Shown one piece after another: positions 33,467 through 41,666 of a stretch of 64,000 nucleotides of DNA. How positions within the stretch are numbered: position 1 is the stretch's first letter; each line of letters opens with the position of its first letter. The stretch is from contig NZ_JAPSLK010000002.1 in NCBI RefSeq assembly GCF_031180885.1, forward strand, positions 186,001 through 250,000, given 5' to 3'. This DNA is from Saccharothrix sp. (GTDB taxonomy: Bacteria; Actinomycetota; Actinomycetes; Mycobacteriales; Pseudonocardiaceae). The translations under genes and the position numbers were made by a program. The notes below the pieces were generated by a model. It worked only from the letters and a program-made list of their open reading frames with translations. It made no database searches and was not told the DNA's origin.

Positions 33467-33564
33467 GCGAGGTCGCCTGAAGTCGGCACGTCGGGCTCGA
33501 CTTCTCGGTGACCGAAAAGCGTGATCACCGAGAAGTCGAGCCCAACCCACCGACGCGACCTCGC
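33467..33564. terminator. Large nested inverted repeat, probable terminator
   Basis: The inner stem is 19 bp and perfect (33493-33511 with 33525-33543, 13-nt loop). Outer 10-bp arms GCGAGGTCGC / GCGACCTCGC lie at 33467-33476 and 33555-33564. The whole 98-bp structure follows the EthD gene. It is far longer than needed for termination. Confidence 0.8.
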
Positions 33565-33665
33565 GGTAACCGGCCTCCCGCTCCCACTTCCCCGGAGCGG
33601 GATCAGCTCGCGGCCCCGTGCCCACTCCACGCACGGGGCCGCGTCCGTTGTAGAGGAGAGGCGAG

Positions 33666-34088
33666 ATGGCTGACGGCCTGAGCAGGAACGTGCGGACCGT
33701 GCACGACTTCCTGCGGCTGTTGGAGGAGAAGGACATCGACTCCTGGATAGAGCTGTGGGCCGAGGGCGCGGACCACTACTACCCGTTCGGCACCAAGATG
33801 TTCCCGCACCACATCGTCGGCAAGACCGCGGTGTGGGCGCGGTGGAAGGACACGCCCGGCATGTTCGAGAGCTGGTCCTTCCCGATCACCGAGACGTGGG
33901 AGGACGGCGACACCGTCATCGCCCGGTTCGAGGGCGACTGCCTGCTCAAGGGCGGCAAGCGGTACCGCAACACCTACGTCTCGATCTTCAAGTTCACCGA
34001 GTCCGGCCAGATCTACGAGTACCACGAGTTCTTCGACCCGATCATCGCCGCCGAGGAGTTCGGGCTGGCGCGGATCGACTACGCGTGA
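33666..34088 (+). CDS. NTF2/SnoaL-like protein
   Basis: 140 aa, a single NTF2-like cone: VRTVHDFLRLLEEKDIDSWI, then ELWAEGADHYYPFGTKMFPH and KGGKRYRNTYVSIFKFTESG. Relatives include polyketide cyclases, dehydratases and ketosteroid isomerases. It has an AGAGGAG Shine-Dalgarno and lies 14 nt ahead of the FAD oxidase gene, so the two are probably cotranscribed and act on one substrate. Confidence 0.85.
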   Translation: MADGLSRNVRTVHDFLRLLEEKDIDSWIELWAEGADHYYPFGTKMFPHHIVGKTAVWARWKDTPGMFESWSFPITETWEDGDTVIARFEGDCLLKGGKRYRNTYVSIFKFTESGQIYEYHEFFDPIIAAEEFGLARIDYA

Positions 34089-34102
34089 GGGAGGAGAATC
34101 TG

Positions 34103-35455
34103 ATGACAGCGACGGCACCGGCGTCCGCGGCGCTCGCGCTGCGGACGGTGGTCACGGGGCACGTGATCGCGGCCGACGACGCCGCCTACGACGGCGCGCG
34201 GCGGGTGTGGAACGGCGCCGCGGACCGGTTCCCGGCGGTGATCGTGCGGGCGGAGACCGAGCAGGACGTGGTGCACGCGGTGCGCGCGGCGCGGGAGCAC
34301 GGCCTGCCGCTGAGCGTGCGGGGCGGCGGGCACGACTGGGCGGGTCGGGCGGTGCGCGACGGCGGCCTGGTGGTCGACCTGACCAAGCTGCGCGACGTCG
34401 CGGTCGACCCGGCGTCGTCCGCAGTGGACGCGGCGGGCGGCGCGACGGCGGGCGTGGTGGGCGCGGCGGTGGACCGGTTCGGGCTCACCGCCGTGGTCGG
34501 CACGGTGAAGGCGGTCGGCGTGGCCGGGTTGACCATGGGCGGCGGTTACGGCCTCCTGCTGGGCAAGCACGGCATGGCGCTGGACAACCTGGTCAGCGCC
34601 CGCGTGGTGCTGGCCGACGGGAGCGTGGTGACGGCGAGCGCGACCGAGGAGCCGGACCTGTTCTGGGCGTTGCGCGGCGGTGGCGGCAACTTCGGCGTCG
34701 TCACGCGGGCGACGTACCGGGTGCACCCGTTGCGCTCCATGACCTCCGGAATGGTCCTCTTCGGACTGCCGGAGGCGCGGAAGGTGTTGCGCGGCTACCG
34801 AGAGCTGATCGCCGCCGCCCCGGACCAGCTCACCGTCATGACCGGGTTCTTCGCCGGCCCCGACGGCCAGGCGCTGCTGTACCTGCTGCCCGCGTGGAGC
34901 GGCGACCCGGCACGCGGCGAGCGGTGGGCGGCGCGGCTGTCGGCGCTGGGCACGCCGGTGTCGGCGCAGGTCGGTCCGATGACCCCGTTCGAGGTGCTGG
35001 GGTTGCTGGACGGGGTCGTGGTCGACGGTCGGCACACGCTGGCCGCCAACCGCCAGCTCGCCGAGGTCTCCGACGAGGCCGCCGAGGTCCTGGTGGACGC
35101 CGCCGAGCGGATCACCTCGCCGTACTCGGGGGTGTTCGTGCACCACTTCCACGGCGCGGCCTCACGGGTGAACCCGACCGCGACGGCGTTCGGGCTGCGG
35201 CGCGACCACAACCTGGTCGAGATCGTCGGCACCTGGGACGCGGGCCTGGACGGCCGGCGGCACCGGGAGTGGGTGGAACGGCTCTCCCGGGACCTGGAGC
35301 CGCACGCCCTGCCCGGCGGGTACCCGAACCTGCTCGCGCCCGAGGAGACCGAGCGGGTGCGGCGGGCGTACGGGCCGAACGCGTCCCGGCTGTACGCGCT
35401 CAAGCGGCGCTACGACCCGGACCACGTGTTCAGCGCCGTGCCGACGCTGTTCTGA
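34103..35455 (+). CDS. FAD-linked oxidase (berberine-bridge-enzyme type)
   Basis: 450 aa. The N-terminal PCMH-type FAD domain contains LSVRGGGHDWAGRAV, whose His is the usual 8-alpha-histidyl FAD attachment site. TMGGGYGLLLGKHGMALDN replaces the segment where bicovalent members have a Cys; none is present, so attachment is at one residue only. GGGGNFGVVTRATYRVHPL follows. The C-terminus ends in the BBE motif YGPNASRLYALKRRYDPDHV F. Such enzymes oxidise alcohols or close rings with O2 as acceptor. ATG 34103 has GGAGGAG upstream. Confidence 0.92.
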   Translation: MTATAPASAALALRTVVTGHVIAADDAAYDGARRVWNGAADRFPAVIVRAETEQDVVHAVRAAREHGLPLSVRGGGHDWAGRAVRDGGLVVDLTKLRDVAVDPASSAVDAAGGATAGVVGAAVDRFGLTAVVGTVKAVGVAGLTMGGGYGLLLGKHGMALDNLVSARVVLADGSVVTASATEEPDLFWALRGGGGNFGVVTRATYRVHPLRSMTSGMVLFGLPEARKVLRGYRELIAAAPDQLTVMTGFFAGPDGQALLYLLPAWSGDPARGERWAARLSALGTPVSAQVGPMTPFEVLGLLDGVVVDGRHTLAANRQLAEVSDEAAEVLVDAAERITSPYSGVFVHHFHGAASRVNPTATAFGLRRDHNLVEIVGTWDAGLDGRRHREWVERLSRDLEPHALPGGYPNLLAPEETERVRRAYGPNASRLYALKRRYDPDHVFSAVPTLF

Positions 35456-35473
35456 CCGGTCGTGGCGGGGGTG

Positions 35474-36034
35474 TCAGGCCGGCGGCAGGATCGCCTCGGC
35501 CAGCGCGCGGGCCTGGTTCGCCGGCCCGCGCAACCCCTGCACCGAGGCGTTGACGCCCTCCATGATCAGCACGAGCTGGTCGGCGAGCGCCTCCGGGTCC
35601 GGCACGCCCATCCGCGCGGTCAGCTCGCCCATGCGCTCCCGCACCCAGGACTTCGCGGCCACGGCCCGGCGGTGCGCGGGCAGGTGGTCGTCGGGGAACT
35701 CGGCCAGGGCCATCAGGAACGCGCAGCCCCGGCACTGGTCGGGGCCGATGCGCTCGTTGAGCGTGTCGAACACGGCCAGGACCTGCGCGCGCGGGTCGGG
35801 GCCGGCGCCGCGCACGGCGGCGGTGAACCACGCGCGGGTCTCCTGGTCGGCGCGCTCGACGTAGGCGGCGATCAGCTCGTCCTTGTCGGCGAACAGCCGG
35901 TACAGCGTGGTCGGGGCGACGCCCGCCGCCTCGGCGACGCGGTCCACGCCGGTGGCGCGGATGCCGTGCCAGTAGAACAGGTCGTGCGCCACCCGCAGCA
36001 CGTGCTCGCGGGTTTCGGCGGAGGCACGCGGCAT
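35474..36034 (-). CDS. TetR-family regulator, paralogue 2
   Basis: 186 aa from ATG 36034 with a GGGGG Shine-Dalgarno. HTH: TREHVLRVAHDLFYWHGIRA and AEAAGVAPTTLYRLFADKDE. The ligand domain repeats the CRGC pair (DQCRGCAFLMALAEFPDDHL) and the MEGVNASVQGLRGPANQARA end. It is a close paralogue of the TetR at 24854-25414. It is divergent from the MFS gene, with the shared operator between them, so it should control its own synthesis and efflux. Confidence 0.93.
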   Translation of the reverse strand: MPRASAETREHVLRVAHDLFYWHGIRATGVDRVAEAAGVAPTTLYRLFADKDELIAAYVERADQETRAWFTAAVRGAGPDPRAQVLAVFDTLNERIGPDQCRGCAFLMALAEFPDDHLPAHRRAVAAKSWVRERMGELTARMGVPDPEALADQLVLIMEGVNASVQGLRGPANQARALAEAILPPA

Positions 36035-36088
36035 GTCGGACACCCCCTTGCTCGGTCGAACCGACTGTATTACGGTTGGCCGCAAAAT

Positions 36089-36108
36089 GATAGGGATCGT
36101 TCCCTAAC
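36089..36108. promoter_or_regulatory. TetR operator, copy 2
   Basis: GATAGGGA-TCGT-TCCCTAAC: 8-4-8 layout, one mismatch between arms. It lies 55 nt upstream of the TetR start and 82 nt upstream of the divergent MFS start, so one site can control both. Confidence 0.75.
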
Positions 36109-36189
36109 GCCTGACGACGCCGTCGGGTGCCACCACCCGGCGGCCGACCCGGGTCGCGACGAGGAAGAGACACTTCGAGGAAGGTGCAC

Positions 36190-37431
36190 ATGAGTACAGA
36201 CCTGCGACCCGGACTGAGCCGGTCGCGAACCAACCTGGCGCTGGCGGCGCTGTTCCTGGCCGCCTTCATCATGGGCAGCGCCGAGCTGATCGTGGTCGGC
36301 ATCCTGAACCTGATCGCGGACGACATGGGCGTCTCGATCAGCGCGGCGGGCAGCCTGGTCACCGCCTACGCGCTGGGCATCTCCATCGGCGGCCCGGTGC
36401 TGACCGCGGTCACCATCAAGTTCGCGCGCAAGCAGTTGCTCCAGCTGTCGCTCGCGGCTTACATCCTCGGCAACGTGATCGCGGTGGTGGCCACCAGCTT
36501 CGGGCTGCTGCTGTTCGCCCGCGTGCTGACCGGTTCGCTGCACGGCCTGTTCATCGGCGTCGCGTTCGCGGTCGGCGCGGGCATGATGCCGCCGGACAAG
36601 ATGGGCCGCGCGATCTCGTTCGTGTTCGGCGGTGTGGCGGTGTCCACCGCGCTGGGCGTCCCGCTGGGCACGCTCATCGGGCAGAGCTGGGGCTGGGAGG
36701 CCTCGTTCATCGCGATCATCGTCACCGGCGTGCTGACCCTGGTGCTGGCGCTCGCGGTGATCCCCACCGTGCCGAACTCCGGCGTCGGCGGGTTCGGCGC
36801 GCAGGCCAAGCACGCCTTGGCGCCCAAGGTGCTGGCGCTGCTGGGCCTGGGCTTCCTGATCATGGGCGGCCAGTTCTCCGGCCTGACCTACCTCCAGCCG
36901 TTCCTGGCCGACGTCACCGGCATCTCCGGCGGCACGATCAGCGTGTTCCTGCTGGTGTACGGCATCGCCAACGCGGTCGGCACGTTCCTGGGCGGCGCGG
37001 CGGCGGACAAGAACGCCGGCGGCACGATCATCGTCGGCGGCATCGTGCTGGTGGCCGCGCTGCTCGCGCTGTACTTCGGCGGCTCGAACCCGGTCGTCGC
37101 GGCGATCGCGCTGGGCGTGTGGGGCGTCGTCGGCTTCGGCATCGTCCCGTCGATCCAGTACCGCGTGGTCGCCCTGGCCGGACCGGGCCGCGACTTCGCC
37201 GCCACCCTGCCCGCGTCCGCGATCACCGCGGGCATCGCGGCGGGCGCGCTCATCGGCGGCGGCGCGGTGGCCGCGTCCGGCGCCGAGGGTGCGGTGCTGA
37301 CGTCGCTGGTGATCTGCGCGGTGGGCGTGGTGGCCGCGTGGGCGACCAGCTTCCTCAAGCCCGACCCCGAACCCGAGACCGGCTCCCCGGAGCCCGCGGT
37401 GGTGGAGGAGACGGCGTCCTCGACCGGCTGA
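36190..37431 (+). CDS. MFS efflux transporter (AraJ/DHA1-like)
   Basis: 413 aa with 12 hydrophobic segments. The N-terminus reads LALAALFLAAFIMGSAELIV, with the DHA1 signature of an acidic residue in TM1. A VTIKFARKQLLQLSL loop carries the 2-3 motif in modified form. ATG 36190 has GAGGAAGG upstream; the open frame back to 36127 is not coding. A TetR operator lies upstream and a 14-bp hairpin downstream. It probably exports the substrate or product of the neighbouring enzymes. Confidence 0.9.
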   Translation: MSTDLRPGLSRSRTNLALAALFLAAFIMGSAELIVVGILNLIADDMGVSISAAGSLVTAYALGISIGGPVLTAVTIKFARKQLLQLSLAAYILGNVIAVVATSFGLLLFARVLTGSLHGLFIGVAFAVGAGMMPPDKMGRAISFVFGGVAVSTALGVPLGTLIGQSWGWEASFIAIIVTGVLTLVLALAVIPTVPNSGVGGFGAQAKHALAPKVLALLGLGFLIMGGQFSGLTYLQPFLADVTGISGGTISVFLLVYGIANAVGTFLGGAAADKNAGGTIIVGGIVLVAALLALYFGGSNPVVAAIALGVWGVVGFGIVPSIQYRVVALAGPGRDFAATLPASAITAGIAAGALIGGGAVAASGAEGAVLTSLVICAVGVVAAWATSFLKPDPEPETGSPEPAVVEETASSTG

Positions 37432-37453
37432 CGCCGGGGCCGCTTCACACCAC

Positions 37454-37492
37454 GGGCGCGACAGCGGGCATCCCCCGACCGCTGTCGCGCCC
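37454..37492. terminator. Hairpin terminator after the MFS gene
   Basis: Perfect 14-bp stem (GGGCGCGACAGCGG / CCGCTGTCGCGCCC) with an 11-nt loop, 22 nt after the stop. It separates the MFS transcript from the LLM gene. Confidence 0.8.
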
Positions 37493-37516
37493 CCATTACG
37501 TCGGGAGAGTTCGAAG

Positions 37517-38377
37517 ATGCGAATCGGAGCGATCTTCCCGCAGACGGAGATCGGCAACGACCCGGCCGACATCCGCGGCTGGGCGCGGTCGGTCGAGGAA
37601 CTCGGCTACACGCACGCGATGGCGTTCGACCACGTCCTCGGCGCGGGCGTGGACACGCGGCCGGGGTGGCGCGGGTACACCAGCGAGACGCCGTTCCACG
37701 AGGTGTTCGTGCTGTTCGGCTACCTGGCCGCGGTGACCACGTCGTTGGAGCTGATGACCGGCGTGCTCGTGCTGCCGCAGCGGCAGACCGCGCTGGTGGC
37801 CAAGCAGGCGGCCGAGGTCGACGTGCTCAGCGGCGGGCGGTTGCGGCTGGGTGTCGGGATCGGCTGGAACCCGGTCGAGTACGAGGCGTTGAACGAGGAG
37901 TTCGCCGGGCGCGGGGCGCGCAGCGCCGAGCAGGTCGAGGTGCTGCAGCGGCTGTGGGCGTCGGACAAGGTGACCTTCGCGGGGAAGTGGCACCGGATCG
38001 ACAACGCCGGCATCAACCCGCGGCCCGCGGCTGGACGGATCCCGGTGTGGTTCGGCGGGCACGCGGAGCAGGTGCTGCGCCGGGCGGGTGTTCTGGGCGA
38101 CGGCTGGCTGCCGCACCGACCGCCGGACGCGACGGCGGCGGAGATGGTCGAGCGGGTCCGGGGTTACGCGGCGGCGGCCGGGCGGGACCCGTCGGAGCTG
38201 GGTTTCGAACCCCGATTGACGCTGTCGGAGGTGCCCGAGCGCGAGTGGGCGTCGTACGTGGGCAGGTGGATCGCGCTGGGGGCGACCCACCTGAGCGTGA
38301 ACACGATGGGGCTCGGGCTGCGGTCGGCGGACGACCACGTGTCCGTGCTGCGGGACGTCATGAAAGTGCTCGGGTAG
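37517..38377 (+). CDS. LLM-class F420-dependent oxidoreductase
   Basis: 286 aa, a luciferase-like TIM barrel. Family marks are SVEELGYTHAMAFDHVLGAG, MTGVLVLPQRQTALVAKQAA, EVDVLSGGRLRLGVGIGWNP VEYEAL and PVWFGGHAEQVLRRAG. F420-dependent members reduce or oxidise small organic substrates. The substrate is unknown. It may have its own promoter, as a hairpin separates it from the MFS gene. Confidence 0.9.
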   Translation: MRIGAIFPQTEIGNDPADIRGWARSVEELGYTHAMAFDHVLGAGVDTRPGWRGYTSETPFHEVFVLFGYLAAVTTSLELMTGVLVLPQRQTALVAKQAAEVDVLSGGRLRLGVGIGWNPVEYEALNEEFAGRGARSAEQVEVLQRLWASDKVTFAGKWHRIDNAGINPRPAAGRIPVWFGGHAEQVLRRAGVLGDGWLPHRPPDATAAEMVERVRGYAAAAGRDPSELGFEPRLTLSEVPEREWASYVGRWIALGATHLSVNTMGLGLRSADDHVSVLRDVMKVLG

Positions 38378-38382
38378 CAAAG

Positions 38383-38424
38383 AAAAGCCCCCGCTCGCGT
38401 GTTTCGTCGCGAGCGGGGGCTTTT
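38383..38424. terminator. Strong bidirectional terminator
   Basis: A 17-bp perfect stem AAAAGCCCCCGCTCGCG / CGCGAGCGGGGGCTTTT with an 8-nt loop. It has A/T tracts at both ends, so it works in both directions between the convergent LLM and alpha/beta-barrel genes. Confidence 0.95.
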
Positions 38425-38434
38425 CGTCGTCGCC

Positions 38435-38731
38435 TCAGTGCTCGACAAGCGTGTAGCTACCCGGCTGGACGGTGGACAGGTCGATCGCGGCGAGGAACTC
38501 CTGGGTCTCCGGGGCGCCGTAGAACGACGAGATGACCGCCTGGGCGGCGAGCTGGTCGGTCCAGGTGACGACGATCAGCCACTCGCCGTCGTTGCTGACC
38601 GCCGAGCGCCGGGACAGGAAGCCGTGCTTGGGCTCCATGAACTCGCGCTGCATCCGGATGTTGATCTCACGGAACTTCTCCACGTCGAAGCCGTCGACCA
38701 ATTTGAACCTGATGGTCTCGACAATAGCCAT
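38435..38731 (-). CDS. Dimeric alpha/beta-barrel protein (ABM/NIPSNAP-like)
   Basis: 98 aa from ATG 38731 (MAIVETIRFKLVDGFDVEKF). It has the beta-alpha-beta pattern of ferredoxin-like dimers: EFMEPKHGFLSRRSAVSNDG, then EWLIVVTWTDQLAAQAVISS. Relatives include quinone-forming monooxygenases and many unassigned proteins. The catalytic role is unknown. It is convergent with the LLM gene. Confidence 0.75.
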   Translation of the reverse strand: MAIVETIRFKLVDGFDVEKFREINIRMQREFMEPKHGFLSRRSAVSNDGEWLIVVTWTDQLAAQAVISSFYGAPETQEFLAAIDLSTVQPGSYTLVEH

Positions 38732-38901
38732 GAGCGGGCGCACCTTTTCTCTCCGGGACATCCCTACTCCGCCACGCTAGCCCGCCTGACCAGCCCTCCA
38801 GAACCTTGTGCGGTTATGTCGAGAACACTCCGTAAACAGCACGAAGTACTGCCCGAACCCCTTTCACGCCTTCAGGTTCCGCCCCCTTGCGAATTAGTCT
38901 C

Positions 38902-38917
38902 GAATTCCAGGGAATTC
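38902..38917. promoter_or_regulatory. Inverted repeat upstream of the SDR gene
   Basis: GAATTCC-AG-GGAATTC, perfect 7-nt arms, 23 nt before the SDR ATG, in a locally AT-rich stretch. A candidate operator of unknown regulator; it is unlike the TetR operator. Confidence 0.45.
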
Positions 38918-38940
38918 CGCGTTCAGACCGAGGAGAAGGC

Positions 38941-39735
38941 ATGGATCTGCATCTGTCGGGCCGGGTGGCGGTGGTGACCGGGGCGAGCCGCGGCATCGGC
39001 CTGGCCGTGACGAGGGCGCTGGCCGAGGAGGGTGCGTCGGTGGTCGCCGGTTCGCGCACGCTCTCGCCGGGCCTGCTGGCCGTGGCCGACAGCTTCAGCG
39101 GCCGGGTCCGCACGGTGAACGTCGACCTGTCGGACCAGAGCGGGGCGGACAGACTGGTCTCCGCGGCCGTGCAGACGTTCGGCGGGGTGGACGTCGTGGT
39201 GAACAACGTGGGCGGTGTGCGGCCCCGGATGGGCGGCTTCCTGTCCATCACCGACGAGGACTGGAACTGGGGCCTGGACGTCAACCTGATGACCGCCGTC
39301 CGCACCACCCGCGCCGCCCTGCCGCACCTGGAGCGCCGGGGCGGGGGCAACATCGTCAACGTCAGCACGGTGATGTCGTTCCTGGCCGACCCGGACGTCT
39401 ACGACTACACGGCGGGCAAGGCCGCGCTGAGCAACTTCACCAAGGCCCTGTCGAAGGAGGTCGGCCCGAAGGGCATCCGCGTCAACACCGTCTCCCCCGG
39501 CCCCGTGGACACCGACATGTGGACCCGCGAGGACGGCATCGCCCCCACCGTCGTCCGCGCGGTGGGCGTGGACCAGGACGCCTTCCTGAAGGAAATGGCC
39601 GGCCGCATGGTGACGGGCCGCTTCACCAAGCCGGAGGAGGTCGCCGACCTGGTCCTGTTCCTCGCCAGCGACCGAGCGGCCAACGTCCACGGCGCGGACT
39701 TCTTCATCGACGGCGGCATGATCACGACGATGTGA
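38941..39735 (+). CDS. SDR-family oxidoreductase
   Basis: 264 aa, classical short-chain dehydrogenase. NAD(P)-binding TGASRGIG (about 14-21), VVVNNVGG, catalytic Ser in NIVNVSTVMSF, and the YTAGK catalytic Tyr/Lys. The IRVNTVSPGPVDTDMW and GADFFIDGGMITTM ends are typical. Ser in place of the basic residue after the TGxxxGxG strand (AGSRTLSPG) suggests no strong NADPH/NADH call. ATG 38941 has GAGGAGAAGG upstream. Confidence 0.93.
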   Translation: MDLHLSGRVAVVTGASRGIGLAVTRALAEEGASVVAGSRTLSPGLLAVADSFSGRVRTVNVDLSDQSGADRLVSAAVQTFGGVDVVVNNVGGVRPRMGGFLSITDEDWNWGLDVNLMTAVRTTRAALPHLERRGGGNIVNVSTVMSFLADPDVYDYTAGKAALSNFTKALSKEVGPKGIRVNTVSPGPVDTDMWTREDGIAPTVVRAVGVDQDAFLKEMAGRMVTGRFTKPEEVADLVLFLASDRAANVHGADFFIDGGMITTM

Positions 39736-39748
39736 CCCCCGCGGCTGA

Positions 39749-39804
39749 CGGCGGGAGGCCGGCCTCACCCGCCCAGGAGGCTGCGACCAGCCGACCTCCC
39801 GCCG
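39749..39804. terminator. Hairpin after the SDR gene
   Basis: 10-bp arms CGGCGGGAGG / CCTCCCGCCG enclose a 36-nt loop that can itself fold. It lies between the SDR and clpP genes. Confidence 0.55.
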
Positions 39805-39899
39805 AGCGCGCAGTCCACTGTGGAGTGTGCGCTCTGAGCTGATCCGCTCACAGCAGAGAAAGCGGCGGTTTGGGCCGCGCGGGCGGCATCGTCGGAGGC

Positions 39900-40514
39900 A
39901 TGACCACCACCGAGAAGCAGCCGATGTTCGACCACCGGCTCCGCGAGCGCTTCCTCGCGCAGCGCGTCCTGGTCCTCGACGGGCCGCTGGACGACGACAA
40001 CGGGACCGTGCTCGCCACCCAGATGCTGTCCCTCGCCGGCGAGGACCCCGGCAAGGACATCGCGCTGTGGATCCACTCGCCCGGCGGGTCCGTCCCCTCC
40101 ATGCTCGCCATCCGCGACGTCATGCGGCTCATCCCGTGCGACGTCGCCACCCTCGCGCTCGGGCTGGCGTGCAGCGCGGGCCAGTTCCTGCTGTCCGCGG
40201 GCACGCCGGGCAAGCGGTTCGCGCTGCCGCACGCGCGGATCCTGATGCACCAGGGGTCGGCCGGCATCAGCGGGTCGGCGGTGGAGGTCCAGGTGCAGGC
40301 GGACGACCTGCGGCACACGCGGGACACCGTGCTCGGGCTCATCGCGCAGGACACCGGCCAGCCCATCGACCGGATCTTCGCCGACTCCCTGCACGACCGC
40401 TGGTTCACCACCGAGCAGGCCCTCGAGTACGGCTTCATCGACCACGTCGTCGACAGCCTCGACCAGGTCCTGCCCGTCCGCACCCGCGAGATCGGCCTGG
40501 GGGTCCGCGCATGA
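39900..40514 (+). CDS. clpP: ClpP-family protease subunit (ClpP3-like)
   Basis: 204 aa from ATG 39900. ClpP fold with the catalytic serine in [11 protein letters not shown] (Ser92), histidine in ARILMHQG (His117) and a matching Asp in [10 protein letters not shown] (Asp162). [15 protein letters not shown] is the handle region. The protein forms tetradecameric chambers with a AAA+ unfoldase. It overlaps the second clpP gene by ATGA and is followed by a PopR-like regulator gene, the arrangement of the Streptomyces clpP3-clpP4/popR locus. Confidence 0.93.
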   Translation: MTTTEKQPMFDHRLRERFLAQRVLVLDGPLDDDNGTVLATQMLSLAGEDPGKDIALWIHSPGGSVPSMLAIRDVMRLIPCDVATLALGLACSAGQFLLSAGTPGKRFALPHARILMHQGSAGISGSAVEVQVQADDLRHTRDTVLGLIAQDTGQPIDRIFADSLHDRWFTTEQALEYGFIDHVVDSLDQVLPVRTREIGLGVRA

Positions 40515-41101
40515 GCACCTACACCATCCCCAACGTGATCACGCGCAGCGTCAACGGCGAGCGCATCATGGACGTCTACTCGCACCTGCTGTCCGAGCGC
40601 ATCATCTACCTCGGCACCGCGATCGACTCCGGCGTCGCCAACGCGCTCATCGCCCAACTCCTCTACCTCGAAGCGGACAACCCGGACCGCGAGATCAACC
40701 TCTACATCAACAACGAGGGCGGCGACCCGTCCGCGATGCTCGCCCTCTACGACACCATGCGCTACATCAAGGCCCCGGTCGCCACCACGTGCATCGGCCA
40801 GGCCGTCGCGACCGGCGCGGTGCTGCTGGCGGCGGGTCGGGCCGGGAAGCGGTTCGTGCTGCCGCACACCAGGGTCGTCCTGCACCAGCCGGCGGCGCAG
40901 GGCCGGGGCACGATCCCGGACCTGATCCTCCAGGCCGACGAGGTGATCCGGGTGCGCACCCAGCTCGAAGAGATCCTGTCCCGGCACACCGGCCGCGACG
41001 TCGAGCAGCTTCGCCACGACACCGACCGGGACCGGGTGTTCGACGCGGCCGGCGCCGTCGCCTACGGGCTCGCCGACCACGTCCTGGACCACCGGACCTG
41101 A
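40511..41101 (+). CDS. clpP: ClpP-like subunit lacking the catalytic serine (ClpP4-like)
   Basis: 196 aa, clearly ClpP ([59 protein letters not shown]). In the GQAASMG-type serine motif the sequence reads GQAVATG, so the nucleophile is Ala100 (GCG 40808-40810). His and Asp of the triad remain. It should be inactive alone and act as a structural partner of the upstream subunit, like ClpR of plastids and cyanobacteria. It starts in an ATGA overlap. Confidence 0.9.
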   Translation: MSTYTIPNVITRSVNGERIMDVYSHLLSERIIYLGTAIDSGVANALIAQLLYLEADNPDREINLYINNEGGDPSAMLALYDTMRYIKAPVATTCIGQAVATGAVLLAAGRAGKRFVLPHTRVVLHQPAAQGRGTIPDLILQADEVIRVRTQLEEILSRHTGRDVEQLRHDTDRDRVFDAAGAVAYGLADHVLDHRT

Positions 41102-41150
41102 GGCGGGACCTGCCGCGGTGGTACGGCCCGGTGGCGGATCAAGCGGCGGA

Positions 41151-41510
41151 TCAGGCGGCCATGAGCACGGGTCCGGCGGGACGGCGGCCCGTGCTGCGCC
41201 GCATGTCCCCCGCGATGCCGATGAGCAGGTCGGACAGGTCCACGCCGAGGGCGCCGGTGACGGCGGCGATCATCTCGCTCGACGGCTCCTTGCGCCCGCG
41301 CTCGATCTCCGACAGGTACTGCGGCGAGATCCCGGCCCGTTCGGCGACGTCGACCAGGCGCCCACCCTGCTCCTCCCGGGCCGCCCGCAGGCTCCGCCCA
41401 AGCAGATGGCGCCACAACGGCTCCGGACCGCGGTCGGAGGCCGGCGTCCGGTCGGACGGGGGGTTGGGTGTGCGGGAGCGGTCGCGGTTGAACGGGAGGA
41501 TGTCCGCCAT
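41151..41510 (-). CDS. popR: PopR/ClgR-like XRE regulator
   Basis: 119 aa from ATG 41510. The XRE-type HTH reads LGRSLRAAREEQGGRLVDVA and GISPQYLSEIERGRKEPSSE. The protein ends ...VLMAA. In Streptomyces lividans PopR activates clpP3-clpP4 and is itself destroyed by ClpP, recognised through two C-terminal alanines. The same end and the adjacent convergent clpP pair support the assignment. It would allow clpP induction when the housekeeping ClpP fails. Confidence 0.8.
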   Translation of the reverse strand: MADILPFNRDRSRTPNPPSDRTPASDRGPEPLWRHLLGRSLRAAREEQGGRLVDVAERAGISPQYLSEIERGRKEPSSEMIAAVTGALGVDLSDLLIGIAGDMRRSTGRRPAGPVLMAA

Positions 41511-41666
41511 GCCGTCATCGTGACACCGGCACACCACCCGGTGGACGGCGATTCCGCTGCAAGCAGAACAGAATCCGGGCCGGGACGGGTGCGGCGCGTG
41601 CACCCGCCCCGGCCCGGAGCCCCGAAGGCCGCGAGACCGCGCGGCCGTCAACCCGGAGCGAGACCG

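Noticed and set aside
39840-39899. ClgR/PopR binding site before the clpP pair
   Set aside because: I could not find a convincing GTTCGC-type inverted repeat; the sequence GTGCGCTCTGAGCTGATCCG is too weak to call.
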